Shown here piece by piece: positions 25,167 through 35,896 of a DNA stretch of 64,000 nt (positions are counted from its first letter, which is position 1; the number at the start of each line of letters is the position of its first letter). Made by a program: the position numbers and the translations under genes. The notes below the pieces were generated by a model. That model was given only the letters and a program-made list of their open reading frames with translations. It was not told where the DNA came from and did not search any database. Origin of the DNA: Roseomonas sp. AR75 (lineage in GTDB: Bacteria > Pseudomonadota > Alphaproteobacteria > Acetobacterales > Acetobacteraceae); assembly GCF_005222815.1 (NCBI RefSeq), contig NZ_STGB01000004.1:310001-374000 (forward strand), given 5' to 3'.

Positions 25167-28100
25167 ATGCCAAAAATCTACGATAACATAGCCGAAACGC
25201 TGCTTTCCGACCTCGACACAGCGCTGGGGCTATCGACGCACGCAGACTTCTGTGTCGGCTACTTCAATCTGCGCGGGTGGCGGCACCTGGATGGGCGGAT
25301 TGCCAGCTGGCCCGGGGGCCCAGGCGGTCAGTGCCGCCTCCTTGTCGGCATGCATCCGAGTCCGCGCGAGGAACTGCACGCCGCCTTTCACGCCCATCAG
25401 GGTGCCGGGATGGACAACGCGTTGGCGATCCGCCTGAAGCGTCGCCTCGCCGTGGAGTTCCACGAGCAGCTTACTCTTGGCGTCCCGACCAACGAAGACG
25501 AAGCCGGTCTGCAAAGGCTGCTCGCTCAGCTGCGTGCCGGCCAGCTCGTGGTGAAGCTTTTCCTCCGTCACCCGCTGCACGCCAAGCTCTACCTCGCATT
25601 CCGGCCGGATCCGATCAACCCGATCACCGGCTTCCTGGGGTCGAGCAACCTGACCTTCAGCGGTCTGCTCGGCCAAGGCGAACTGAACATCGACGTCTTG
25701 GACCGGAAGGCAGCAGCCGAACTCGCGGACTGGTTCGAGGCGCGCTGGACGGACCGCTGGTGCCTCGACATCACGGCGGATCTGATTGCGATCCTCGAAC
25801 AGAGCTGGGCCCGGGAACAGGCGATCCCACCCCACCACATCTACCTCAAGATGGCGTATCACCTGTCGCAGGAGGCGCGAGAGGGCCTGGCGGAGTTCCG
25901 CCTTCCCCGCCAGTTCCGCGGCAAGTTGTTCGCCTTCCAGGAGCAAGCCGTGCGTATCGCCGCACGGCACCTCTCGCGACGCGGTGGCGTGCTGCTTGGC
26001 GACGTTGTCGGCCTCGGCAAGACGCTGATGGCTACGGCGCTCGTCAAGACCTTCGAGGGGATGGAGGACCTTGAGACCCTCATCCTCTGCCCGCTGAACC
26101 TTGAACCCATGTGGCGGGACTACCAGGACCGCTACGGCATCCGCGGCAAGGTGCTCTCCACGAGCCGCGTTGCCTCCGAGCTGCCCGACCTGCGTCGCTA
26201 CCGGCTCGTCGTCCTCGACGAGAGCCACAACTTCCGCAACCGCGAGGGTAAGACCTGGCGCTTGGTGCGGGACTACATCGAGCGCAACGACAGCCGCTGC
26301 ATCCTTCTGTCCGCGACACCCTACAACAAGAGCTATGCGGACCTCGCCGGCCAGCTCGGGCTCTTCCTCGATGGTGACGCCGACCTTGGTCTGCGGCCCG
26401 AGCAATTGCTGCGTCAGATTGGCGGCGAGTTGGCCTTCACGGCCATCCACAACGTACCCGTCCGCTCGCTCTCCGCCTTCGCGCTCTCGCCATACCCCGA
26501 CGACTGGCGGGACTTGATGAGCCGCTACCTCGTCCGAAGGACTCGAAGCTTCATCATGAAGCACCACGCGGAGACGGACGACGCGACAGGCCGCCCTTTC
26601 CTCCGCTACCCTGACGGCCGAAAGGCATTGTTCCCGAAGCGCACGCCCCGTACGGCGGCCTTCGCCGTCGACAGGAACGACCCGAACGACACCTACGCGC
26701 GGCTGTACTCCGGCGACGTCGTCGGTCGGATCAGCAGTCTGCGCCTGCCACGGTACGGCCTTGGCAATTATCTGGCCGCAACCCCAGCCGCGCCACCGAC
26801 CCAGGCCGAGGCACGCGTCATCCGCGACCTCAGTCGCGCGGGCAAGCGCCTCATGGGCTTCTGCAGGACGAACCTCTTCAAGCGGCTGGAGAGCTCGGGA
26901 GAGGCGTTCATCCTGTCCCTGCGCCGGCACGTGCTGCGGAATGCCCTCTTCATCCACGCGCTGGAAAACGGTCTTCCTTTGCCCGTCGGCGGTGTCGACC
27001 CGGCAGAGTTGGACACCCGCTTCACTGACGGCGATGACCCCGGCCAGCGGGGACTGCTGGGCGATGAGGAGACCTACGAGGAAGATCTGTCCGCACGCGC
27101 CGCCGATGCCTATGCCCGCCTTCAGGGCCAGCGCGTCCGATGGGTAGCCGCGCATATCTTTCTGGCGCAGGACCTGCTCCGCGACCTGCGCGCCGACAAT
27201 GCGGTGCTGGAGTCCATCCTGGCCGATGCCGGCCCCTGGCGTCGCGAGGCGGATGCCAAGCTGACTGCCTTGGTCGACCTGCTGAAGGGACGGCATCGTA
27301 GCGACAAGGTGCTGATCTTCACGCAGTTCGCGGACACGGCGCGCTACCTGGGTGCGGCGCTGGAGGCGGCGGGCGTCACGGCCTGCGCTGTCGCCGTCGG
27401 CGGCGGAGCGAACCCCGCGCAGCTGGCCTGGCGCTTCAGCCCGGTATCGAACGAACGCCAGGGCTTCGCCGCGCGCGAGGGCGAGCTTCGCGTCCTGGTC
27501 GCGACCGACGTGCTGAGCGAGGGCCAGAACCTTCAGGACGCCCATGTCGTGGTGAACTACGACCTGCCCTGGGCCATCATCCGTCTCATCCAGCGCGTCG
27601 GCCGCGTGGACCGTATCGGCCAGACCTCCGACGAGATCCTCGCCTACTCCTTCCTGCCAGCCGATGGCCTGGACCAGATCATCGCGCTGCGCGGCCGCCT
27701 CACGGCACGCCTGCGGGAGAACGCGGAGGTCGTGGGCACCGACGAAACCTTCTTCGAGGGCGAGATGCCGCCCCCCACGCTGAACGACCTCTACACGGAG
27801 AAGGCGGGCGTTCTGGACGACGAGGACGGCGCCGGCGAGGTGGACCTTGCCTCCTACTGCCATCAGATCTGGATGGAGGCCGACGCAGCTGACCGTGCGG
27901 CCGTGGAACGGCTGCCCGACGTCGCCTATGCCGCGAAGGCGGCCACGGGCGAGGCGGGAGCGCTGGTCTTCGTGCGCACCGCCGACGGCTCCAGCGCGCT
28001 CAGCCGCTGGAGCGCTGCGGGAGAGGTGCTGACCGAAAGCCCGCTCGCGATCCTGAAGGCCGCCGAGTGCCCAGCGGATGAACCCGCGTTGCCGCGGGCG

Positions 28101-28500
28101 GCGAACCATCACGACCTGGTCCGCCTCGCCGTCGAAGCGGCGGAGCGCGACGCCACCACGGGCGGCAGGCTTGGCGGACCGCGCAGCATCGCCCGTCGCA
28201 GCTATGAGCGTCTGCGCCGCCACCTCGATACGCTGCGCGCAGCCGCACGATCTCCTCGCGCCGTCGGAGGGCGAAATCCAGGCCGTCCAGGCTGTCATGA
28301 ACGACCTCTTCGCGCGCACCCTGCGTACGGCGGCGCGCAACGAGCTCGGCGCCGCGCTGCGGGATCGGTCGGACCCGGACTTCGCCGCGCTCGCGATCGC
28401 GCTGCGCGACGAGGGCCGCCTCTGCCTCGACGAGGACGAAGCCGACACGGCCGAGGCGGGGCCGGTCATCCTCTGCTCGCTCGGCCTGGTGCAGGAGTAG
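25167..28500 (+). CDS. PLD nuclease-SNF2 helicase fusion protein (frameshifted near C terminus)
   Basis: This protein has about 1110 residues if the frame is restored. The N-terminal 230 residues form a phospholipase-D-like nuclease domain, with HPLHAKLYLAF near residue 136 and GSSNLTFSGL near 158 as the HKD elements. A SNF2-type motor follows: GLGKT near 282, DESHNF near 350, LLSATPYN near 380, then LIFTQFADTARYLG near 715 and RLIQRVGRVDRIGQ near 810. The last 90 residues continue in another frame, from about 28235 (HDLLAPSEGEIQAV) to TAG at 28500. A two-base loss in the GC run at 28231-28242 would explain the break. It begins an operon with a DNA methyltransferase, which suggests DNA restriction or translocation against foreign DNA. 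Confidence 0.8.
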
Positions 28501-28507
28501 GATCCGG

Positions 28508-31500
28508 ATGCCCCGCCTTTCCAGCCAGGTGTTGCGCAACAGGCTTCAAGGCCGCCAGTTCACCGAGCTCTTCGTGGAGGAGCTTGGCTGGGACCGCCTC
28601 CGGAACGCGCCGGACGTTGTCCTCGACGTCCGCGGCACGACCGAGCGCCTGAGGCCCGTCGCGCAGAAGCGGAGCGTGCCGCTCTATCTCCACCGCGCCT
28701 CTCCCTTGCCAGACCGCACGCGGCGACGCGCGATCGAGGCGGCGCTCGCGCGCCAGCAGCGCGAGCATCTCGTCGTCTTCGCCGACGACGCCACGGGCGC
28801 GCAGGTCTGGCAGTGGGTGAAGCGCGAACCCGGACGACCGGACCGCCTGCGCGAACACGCATGGCGGCCCGGCGATGACGCGGAGGGACTGCGACAGAAG
28901 CTCGATGCGCTGCAGTTCACCCTGGAAGAGGAAGACGCCGGCCGCATCGGCCCCACCGATGTGACCGACCGGCTGCGGCGCGCCTTCGACGCCGACGAAG
29001 TCACCAAGCGGTTCTACGATGCGTTCAAGGCCCAGCACGACGCGCTCATGGCCTTCCTGCGCGGCCTGCCGGACGACGGCACGCGAAGCTGGTACGCCTC
29101 GGTCACGCTGAACCGGCTGATGTTCATCTACTTCATCCAGAAGAAGGGCTTTCTCGGGGGAGACCTGGACTACCTCAATCGCCAGTTGGCCCGCAGCCGT
29201 CAGGATCGCGGGCGGGACTGTTTTTTCGCCGAGGTGCTCTGCCCCCTGTTCTTCCGCGGCTTCGCCCTGCCGGAGGCCCAGCGCACCCCGGCCGACCGGG
29301 CGCTGCTCGGCACCGTGCCCTACCTCAATGGCGGGCTGTTCCAGGAACACCAGATCGAGCGCGAGCACGGAGAGCGCATCGCGCTGCCCGACAAGGCCTT
29401 CGCGGATCTGTTCGCCTTCTTCGACGGCTGGCGCTGGCACCCGATGAGCGGCGCACCGGCGAGGCGCAGGACGCCCCGGCGACGGGGCGCGAGATCAACC
29501 CCGACGTACTCGGCTACATCTTCGAGAAATACGTCAACCAGAAGCAGATGGGCGCCTACTACACGAAGGAGGACGTCACCGAATACATCTGCGCGAACAC
29601 CATCCTGCCGCGCCTGCTGGACAAGGTCGCGGCCGAGGTGCGGCCGGCCTTCGCCGGTCCCGACAGCCTGTGGCGCCTGCTGCGCCAGGACCCCGATCGC
29701 TACATCTGGCCCTCGATCCGCCATGGCGACGGCCTGCCCTTGCCGGAGGAGGTGGCGGTGAGCGTTGCGGATGCGTCACGCCGCGAGGTGTGGGCGCAGC
29801 CGGCCACGCGCGACCTCGGCCTGCCGACCGAGACCTGGCGCGAGGTGATCCATCGGCGCGCGCGTCTCGAAGCGTTGCGCGCGCAGCTGCGGGACAGCGG
29901 GATCACCAGCCCGGACGCGATGGTGACCGCGAATCTCGACCTCACGCGCTTCGTGGCGGATGCGATCGCCGAAGCCTCCGAGGATGGGATCAAGGCATGG
30001 TGGGGGGCGCTGAAGGGCCTCACCGTTCTCGACCCCGCCTGCGGGTCCGGCGCCTTCCTGTTCGCCGCGCTGAATCTACTGGAGCCTCTATACACGGCTG
30101 TGTTCGAGGCGATGCAGACGACGGCGGCTGATGCGAGCCGTGCGGCCGAGGCGGCCGGGCGCCCCTTCGACACGAGGCGCTACGCGCCCTTCACCAGGGT
30201 GCTGGACGAGGCCAGGCAGCACCCGAATGCCGCATACTTCGTGCTCCGGCAAATTGCGCTGCACAACCTGTTCGGCGTGGACCTGATGGAAGAGGCGGCG
30301 GAGATCTGCAAGCTGCGGATGTTCCTGAAGCTCGTCGCGCAGCTTGACGACCCACGCCACATCGAGCCGTTGCCCGACCTCGACTTCAACATCCGCAGCG
30401 GCAATAGCCTGGTCGGTTTCGTCTCGGAGGCGGCGCTGGACGCGCCGGCCCAGGGCGCGCTCGACCTGACCGGCGCAGCGGAGCGTATCAAGGAAGGGGC
30501 GGCGACTGCCGCCAGGGCTTATGTGCGGTTCCGCGAGATGCAGGAAGTCGCGTCGCTAGATGCACGTGAGCTCGCCGAGGCGAAGGACGAATTGCGGACG
30601 CGGCTGGACCGCGTCGCGGCAGAGGCGGATGAGCTGCTGGCGTGGCAGTACGGCGTGCGGAGAGATGAGGCACGACTCGCCGACTGGAAGGAGTCGCACC
30701 GGCCTTTCCACTGGGCGACGGAGTTCTACGATGCAATGCATGGTGGCGGCTTCGATGTTGTAGTCGGGAACCCGCCGTTCCTCGAAGCCTCGGAGGTGGA
30801 TTACTCCCTCACCGGTTTTCGGACCGCTGCCAGCCGGGCCGTTCATGGAGCCTTCGTCGAGCGGTTCTGCTCTCTCGCCGCGAGCCCCGCCGCCGTCGGC
30901 CTCGTGCTACCGATGTCGGTCGTGTCCACGCAACGCATGCAAGTCGTCCAGCAGGTTCTCGAAGCCGGCGGCATAGCCGTCTATGCGAATTTTTCCTGGC
31001 GGCCGGCGACCCTCTTCGAGGGAGTGAACCGGGCCATCACGATCGCCCTTCGCACGCCCTCCAGATCGGAAAAGACCTACGCGACCGGTTACCTGCGCTG
31101 GACCGCCGACAGCCGCAGCCAACTGTTCAGCCGCATAGTCGCTATGGAAGTTCCGAGAAACCGGCAGACGTGGGCGGTTCCCAAGCTTTCGCACCCGATC
31201 GAACACCAGATCATCGACGCCCTCAGCCAGCGAGGGCGCCATCTTCGGCTGCTGCTCGGAGGCAGGAGATGGCCCATCTACTACAAATCAACTGGCGGCC
31301 TTTACTGGAAAATATTCACAGATTTTGCACCACAGTTTTCGGTGAACGGCGTGGCTTCGACATCATCGCGTCAGAAGGCCATTTTTGTTGCCGACAGGAC
31401 GCATAGGTCGTCAATAACTGCTGCCCTAAACTCGACCCTGTTCTGGTGGTGGTACACGATCCATTCTAACCTTCGCGATCTCAATCCGTCCGACATCCAC

Positions 31501-31797
31501 GATTTCCGCCTGCCGCGGGGTGCAGAAACGGACGAGGCGTTGTCGCGCCTCGGCGTCGAGCTGATGGCCAGCTTCAAGGCCAACTCACGCATGATGACCC
31601 GTCAGCAGAGGACCACTGGCGAGACGCGCGTCCAGAGCTTCCGCGCGAAACTGTCCAAGCCCCTCATCGACACCATTGATCGACGTCTAATTGCCCTCCT
31701 CGATTTGCCGGCCAACTGCGCGGAGTTCGTGACCTCCTACGACGCCGCTTGGCGCATGTCGGTGTTCGCGGCAGAGGAAGGGTCGGACGAAGATTGA
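28508..31797 (+). CDS. Eco57I-type class I SAM-dependent DNA methyltransferase (frameshifted)
   Basis: This protein has about 1096 residues if the break at about 29437-29445 is repaired. Upstream of the break, the frame encodes a 310-residue N-terminal region with WYASVTLNRLMFIYFIQKKG and TVPYLNGGLF. Downstream the other frame continues with GYIFEKYVNQKQMGAYYTKEDVT split over the junction. Methyltransferase motif I DPACGSGAF is near residue 508 and the catalytic NPPF near 754, so it should make N6-methyladenine. The layout is that of type IIG/BREX PglX-like enzymes. It starts 7 bases after the helicase stop and overlaps the DprA-like gene, forming a three-gene operon. One missing base could be a mutation or a sequence error. 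Confidence 0.8.
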
Positions 31798-32339
31798 GCA
31801 ATCTCGCGGCGCCAAGTTACCTTGCCCTCCTCGTCTCCCGCCGTGCCTCGCCGCTCTCCGTCGTCATCGCCTACGACCTCGCCTGTGCCCTGCGCGACGC
31901 AGGTGTTCCCGTTGCCGGCGGCTTCGACGCGCCGGTGGAGCGCGACTGCCTCGACCTGCTGCTGCGCGGGCGGCAACCCCTGCTTGTCATGCTCGCCCGC
32001 CGTCGCGCCCGCTTCCGCCCGCCGCCCGCCTGGACGGCGGCGCTCCGCGACGGCCGCCTCCGCTTGGAAAGCCCCTTCGAGGCGGAGGAGCGGGGCTCGC
32101 CGCTGGCAAATGCGAAGCGCCGCAACGAAGCCCTGGCGGATCGCTGCGCCGGGCTTCTCGTCGTTCACGCCCATCCCGGCGGCGGCGTCGAGCGGCTCGC
32201 CCTGTCCGTCCTGGCCGCAGGCGAAAAGCCGGTGTTCACCCCGGACATCCCGGCCAATCGCGCTCTTCTCGCCGCGGGCGCATGCCCCCTGCCGCGCGGC
32301 GCGCTGCCCGAGGGGCCGTGGCTGCCCGCGCCGGCTTGA
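31794..32339 (+). CDS. DprA-like Rossmann-fold protein
   Basis: This 181-residue protein starts at a TTG overlapping the methyltransferase stop. It has the core of a DprA/SLOG-type Rossmann fold: YLALLVSRRASPLS, the glycine-containing VPVAGGFDAPVERDCLD, LLVMLARRRA, then NAKRRNEALADRCAGLLVVHA and GGGVERLALSVLAAGEKPVFTP. In DprA these loops bind single-stranded DNA; in SLOG proteins they bind nucleotide ligands. It lacks the extra winged-helix domains of full DprA. The overlap ties it to the helicase and methyltransferase as the third member of the system. Confidence 0.7.
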   Translation: MSNLAAPSYLALLVSRRASPLSVVIAYDLACALRDAGVPVAGGFDAPVERDCLDLLLRGRQPLLVMLARRRARFRPPPAWTAALRDGRLRLESPFEAEERGSPLANAKRRNEALADRCAGLLVVHAHPGGGVERLALSVLAAGEKPVFTPDIPANRALLAAGACPLPRGALPEGPWLPAPA

Positions 32340-32403
32340 GACCAGGCGCACCACCGCAGCACCGACCACCCTGCATCCACGGCGATGCCGCGCACCGTCC
32401 GGA

Positions 32404-34026
32404 TCATCGCGGCCGCGCAGCCCGTCGCGGCCGAGGCGCGCTGGCCGCGAAGGCGTCCACGGTCGCCTCAGCGATGATGTCGAACAACGGCACGTCGGCC
32501 AGGGCGGTCCCGCGCGCGAGATCACGCGCGACCAGCGCAAAGGTCAGCCAGGCCTCGCCATGATCGGCTGTGCTGTCCTTCAGCGCCGCCGCCATCCAGG
32601 CGCAGCGTTCCGCCCAGAACAGCCGGCGGCCGGGCAGATGCCGGGTCAGCACCGCCTCGATCCGCTTGCGCCGCGAGGGGACCGGCCGCAGCAGCGCCTC
32701 GACCGCCTCGCCGGCTACGAACCAGGAGGCCACCGTCTCGAACTGTGCCGGCCAGTCCGCGGCGGCCACATGCGCCGCGGCCGTCGTCTCGGGTCCGGTT
32801 CGGTCCGGCGATAGGCCGGCCAGAAGCCGGTCCACCAGCGCCAGCGGCGACAGCGCGGCCGGCTGAAGGATGCCCAGCCCGAGCGCCTCGCTCACCTGCA
32901 GCAGGCCGAAGGGCGGAGGGGTTTGCCGGCCGACATTCATCGCCAGCGCGTCGGCGATCCGCATGGTGACGAAGCCGGCCGACACCTCCACGGCCTCTGC
33001 CCCGGCGATGATCTGCGCGACGACGCCATCGGCCTCGCGCTTCACCATGTCCTCCCGCAGCCAGGCGTCGGCGATGCCGACATCCGTCTTGATGAGCACG
33101 GAGGCCAGCGCGAAGCGGCGGCCGGTCTTCACCAGCGCGAACAGGCTCTGCGCCCCCGCCCCGTCGCAGAGCGAGGCGAGCCGCCGGACGACCTCGACGC
33201 GCGGTGCAGGCTCGGGAGGCGCCGCGTTGGCGCGCAGGGTGCGAATGGCGGTGTCCAGCTTCGCCTGGCGCATCGGCGCCAGCCAGGGACGAAGGCAGAC
33301 GAGACGCTCGATCAGCCGGCTGGGCGCGGGGTGACGGCGCGCCTGCGCCACCAGTGTCTCCAGCACCGCGGCGCCGGGCGCGGGATCGGCGCCGAGCAGG
33401 AAGCCGAGTGCCGCGTCGCGCACCGCGGGGATGGTGGACGCGGCCAGTTCCGCCGCCATGGCCGCCCGCTGTTCGGAGGGAAACGCGGCGCCAGTGGCGG
33501 CGATCTCCGCGTGGATTGCGAAGGGATCGTGGCCGAGCGCTTCTGCGACTGGGGCGAGCTGGTCCGCGAGGTCGCCCGGCCTCGCCGGCATCATGCCAGG
33601 GGAGATCTCAGCATCCATGCCCGCGAGCGTGGCGGCCTTGAGAGCCGGGCCAGTTTCAAGCCCGGCCTGCACGAAGGCGCGCGCGATCAGCATCAGCACA
33701 TTGGAGGGCAACTGGTTGGTGGTGAGCGCTGCCTCCACCGCCTGGCAGGCCTCCGCGAGCTGCGCACGGGCCGCCGAGTTCCCCCCATTGCCGGCGATAC
33801 GCAGATCGGTGAGCGCCCCTTCGAGCAGGAAGCAGCAGGCTTCGACGGTGCGGGCTGTGGGCCGCTTCTTCGTTGCCTCGGCGACCAGGAGGGCCACGAG
33901 ATCGGGCGTCGCCCCGGTCTGGGCCAGCATTGGGCCAGCGGCGAAGGCGCCACGGCTCGGCGCGCCGCGCGCCATGTCCTGACCGACCATCTTCGCCAGT
34001 TGCAGGATCGCGCCTCGCGGCGTCAC
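32404..34026 (-). CDS. Large helical protein of unknown function, convergent to defence operon
   Basis: This 540-residue protein is not recognised. It is almost entirely helical, with alternating Ala/Leu-rich amphipathic helices (DLVALLVAEATKK, LPSNVLMLIARAFVQAG, RAAMAAELAAST), reminiscent of HEAT-like repeat proteins, and ends in a basic tail PRPRRAARPR. No enzyme motif or membrane segment is evident. It is transcribed towards the DprA-like gene, with 64 bases between the two ends. It may be an accessory part of the island or a relic of the chromosomal context. The start ATG at 34026 has no strong ribosome-binding site. Confidence 0.6.
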   Translation of the reverse strand: MTPRGAILQLAKMVGQDMARGAPSRGAFAAGPMLAQTGATPDLVALLVAEATKKRPTARTVEACCFLLEGALTDLRIAGNGGNSAARAQLAEACQAVEAALTTNQLPSNVLMLIARAFVQAGLETGPALKAATLAGMDAEISPGMMPARPGDLADQLAPVAEALGHDPFAIHAEIAATGAAFPSEQRAAMAAELAASTIPAVRDAALGFLLGADPAPGAAVLETLVAQARRHPAPSRLIERLVCLRPWLAPMRQAKLDTAIRTLRANAAPPEPAPRVEVVRRLASLCDGAGAQSLFALVKTGRRFALASVLIKTDVGIADAWLREDMVKREADGVVAQIIAGAEAVEVSAGFVTMRIADALAMNVGRQTPPPFGLLQVSEALGLGILQPAALSPLALVDRLLAGLSPDRTGPETTAAAHVAAADWPAQFETVASWFVAGEAVEALLRPVPSRRKRIEAVLTRHLPGRRLFWAERCAWMAAALKDSTADHGEAWLTFALVARDLARGTALADVPLFDIIAEATVDAFAASAPRPRRAARPR

Positions 34027-34197
34027 GGTGCCGTCCTCGTCAAGTCAGCCGCAGCGTGCACTGCGAGCTCAGCGGCGCAGCGTAGCCGTCTGTCCTGCGC
34101 GTTGCCAGCGAAGGGGTGCAGAGGGGCGAGGATGGCGATGTGGATCAGGCCGCTGCTGATAGAGGTGCGTGCTTCTGCCGATCCTACTCTACCGGGG

Positions 34198-34274
34198 ACG
34201 GCTCCATGAGCATCGGCAGCGTCACCCCGTCCTGCTGCCGTCCGTCGAGGACTTCCTCGACGCTGTCCGGCGCC
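34198..34274 (-). pseudogene. Degenerate 3' fragment of recombinase-linked HTH gene (copy 1)
   Basis: About 77 bases match the 3' part of the HTH genes at 35813-36226 and 38412-38804. On the minus strand it reads VEEVLDGRQ, then TLPMLMEP, against VEAILDGRQ and TLPGLMEP in copy 2. Similarity ends abruptly at GGCGCCA (34274), beyond which the sequence is unrelated. The rest of the gene is missing. It lies immediately in front of the paired nuclease genes, so it marks a cargo boundary. Confidence 0.6.
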
Positions 34275-34313
34275 ACCGATTGCGGCAGTATAGGGTGTGC
34301 TGCGAGCCTCACC

Positions 34314-35156
34314 ATGGGGCAGCTTCGCATCCAATCCGGGAGAGCCACGTTGGAAGGAAGCGAACTTAACGGTGCGTCGGCGCTTCCCAGGTCTCTGCTG
34401 GACGGAGTTGAGCGGCGATTGGCGGCGATGCTGAATGTCGCCAGCCTGCGACACCGCTCTTCGGGCCGAAGCGTCCCGTCGTTTGACGGCGAAGCACTGG
34501 TGGACTCGACGTATCGCCTCATAGCCGAGAACTACCGACGCGCTGGCTCGTCGGCCTACAAGGACCGGTCCCGCGAGAACTGGCGATGGCAAAGTCTGCA
34601 GCCGCAGATTTCTGCCGGGAATAGAAGCCCGGAAGTGATAGTTGAGCGAGCGATTGCCGCCGCTTGCTCCAGGCTCGGGCGAACCGACTGGGCCAATCAG
34701 GTGCCGGTCGCGTCGGGCCTCGTCGCCGGAACGCGCGACAATCGTCGGGCGATCGACCTCGTGCGCCGTCGCGGCGAGCGGCATTTCGAGTTCATCGAGC
34801 TCAAGATCGCCAGCGACACCCCGTTGTACGCCGCGGCTGAGGTCCTCGCTTATGGATGCCTCTGGCTGATTGCTCGAGAAGACAAGCCGGCTCGAAAGTG
34901 CACCTTGCTCGATGCAGAGAGGCTCGACCTGCGTGTGCTGGCGCCGATTGGCTACTATGCGGGGTATGCGCTTCGCTCGATCGAGGATGCGTTCGACGCC
35001 GGAGCAAGAGCACTGGGGAACAGGCACAAGACGGAGCTCTCCTTCGCGTTCGAGATTCTTGACCCGCGCATCTGCGCTGATGAAATTCCGCACGATCGAA
35101 TCCTGCTTGACCTGCTCGATCACCCCGCTTCGGCAGTAGCGGTGACCCCAGAATGA
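34314..35156 (+). CDS. PD-(D/E)XK-like nuclease, first of a pair
   Basis: This 280-residue protein starts at the ATG at 34314; the open frame extends upstream only into the HTH fragment. The nuclease core is seen in the C-terminal half: RRAIDLVRR (acidic residue) followed by HFEFIELKIASDTPLYAA, giving D...E-x-K, then AAEVLAYGCLW as the helix after the motif. The N-terminal half is helical and charged with no recognised domain. It overlaps the next gene by ATGA. A second protein of the same fold in the same operon suggests a two-subunit restriction-like or toxin function. Base composition is lower in GC than the phage genes. Confidence 0.65.
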   Translation: MGQLRIQSGRATLEGSELNGASALPRSLLDGVERRLAAMLNVASLRHRSSGRSVPSFDGEALVDSTYRLIAENYRRAGSSAYKDRSRENWRWQSLQPQISAGNRSPEVIVERAIAAACSRLGRTDWANQVPVASGLVAGTRDNRRAIDLVRRRGERHFEFIELKIASDTPLYAAAEVLAYGCLWLIAREDKPARKCTLLDAERLDLRVLAPIGYYAGYALRSIEDAFDAGARALGNRHKTELSFAFEILDPRICADEIPHDRILLDLLDHPASAVAVTPE

Positions 35157-35896
35157 CGAGTCCGCCGCCGTTCCTGCCTGGCGTATCGGAAGCCTACGTG
35201 CGGGAGCGATTGAACCAGGCGGGTGGTGACGAACTGGGAAGCGGCAAGTTCTCCCATCCCGAAAGCTCCGCCGCGCTAGCCGCTAACGCCCTGGGCTGGT
35301 TCGTCGGTCACCCGACATTGCTGCCGCCTCTGCCGGACACCGAGGCTGCCGGGGCGGCAGAACGGATCGAACTCGAGTATTGCGCCAGGTTTCCATGGAC
35401 GGGGGGAACCCACCCCTGGCTGGACGCCGCCATTATCACCGCCACCCATCTCATCGGCGTCGAGTCAAAGCGCTTCGAGCCATTTCGCGATGCTAAGAAA
35501 TCGACCTTCTCGTCAGCGTACGACAGGCCGGTCTGGGGCGATCGGATGGGGCGATACGGCATCGTCCGGGTGGCACTTCAATCTCGCGCACTGCGCTATG
35601 TCCACCTGGATGGCGCACAACTCATCAAGCACGCCTACGGCCTGGTCACGGAAGGCAGGAGATTGCGGCGGCAACCCGTCCTTTTCTACCTTTACGCCGA
35701 ACCTCGCATGCGGGGTGACTGCCCGATCAGCGAGGAAGATCACCAGCGGCACCGCCGCGAAATTGCCGACTTCGGCGCACGCGTCGCAGGCGATGAGGTC
35801 GCATTCGCCGCCTCAAGTTATCGCGCGTGGCTGTCCCGGGCCGGTGGCGATGCCCGCGCCCACGCCATGGCGCTGATCGCGCGCTTCAATCCCTGA
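35153..35896 (+). CDS. PGN_0703-like putative restriction endonuclease, second of a pair
   Basis: This 247-residue protein is coupled by ATGA to the upstream nuclease. The motif order is THPWLDAAIITATHLIGVESKR, in which the aspartate and the E-x-K of a PD-(D/E)XK site are separated by one strand. It then has SSAYDRPVWGDRMGRYGIVR, a conserved stretch in the PGN_0703 family of putative restriction endonucleases. The C terminus ends in an Ala/Arg-rich helix. No methyltransferase is adjacent, so self-protection, if any, must come from elsewhere. Its 3' end overlaps the convergent HTH gene copy 2 by about 84 bases. Confidence 0.65.
   Translation: MTSPPPFLPGVSEAYVRERLNQAGGDELGSGKFSHPESSAALAANALGWFVGHPTLLPPLPDTEAAGAAERIELEYCARFPWTGGTHPWLDAAIITATHLIGVESKRFEPFRDAKKSTFSSAYDRPVWGDRMGRYGIVRVALQSRALRYVHLDGAQLIKHAYGLVTEGRRLRRQPVLFYLYAEPRMRGDCPISEEDHQRHRREIADFGARVAGDEVAFAASSYRAWLSRAGGDARAHAMALIARFNP

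Noticed and set aside
25230..28469. A 1079-codon open frame antisense to the PLD-SNF2 helicase
   Set aside because: Same reason: it shadows the codon bias of a clear plus-strand gene with intact helicase motifs.
28508..31797. Two separate methyltransferase genes, 28508-29761 and 29548-31797
   Set aside because: The first frame loses protein-like sequence at about 29440 and the second picks up the same family's continuation at that point, so this is one gene with a frame change.
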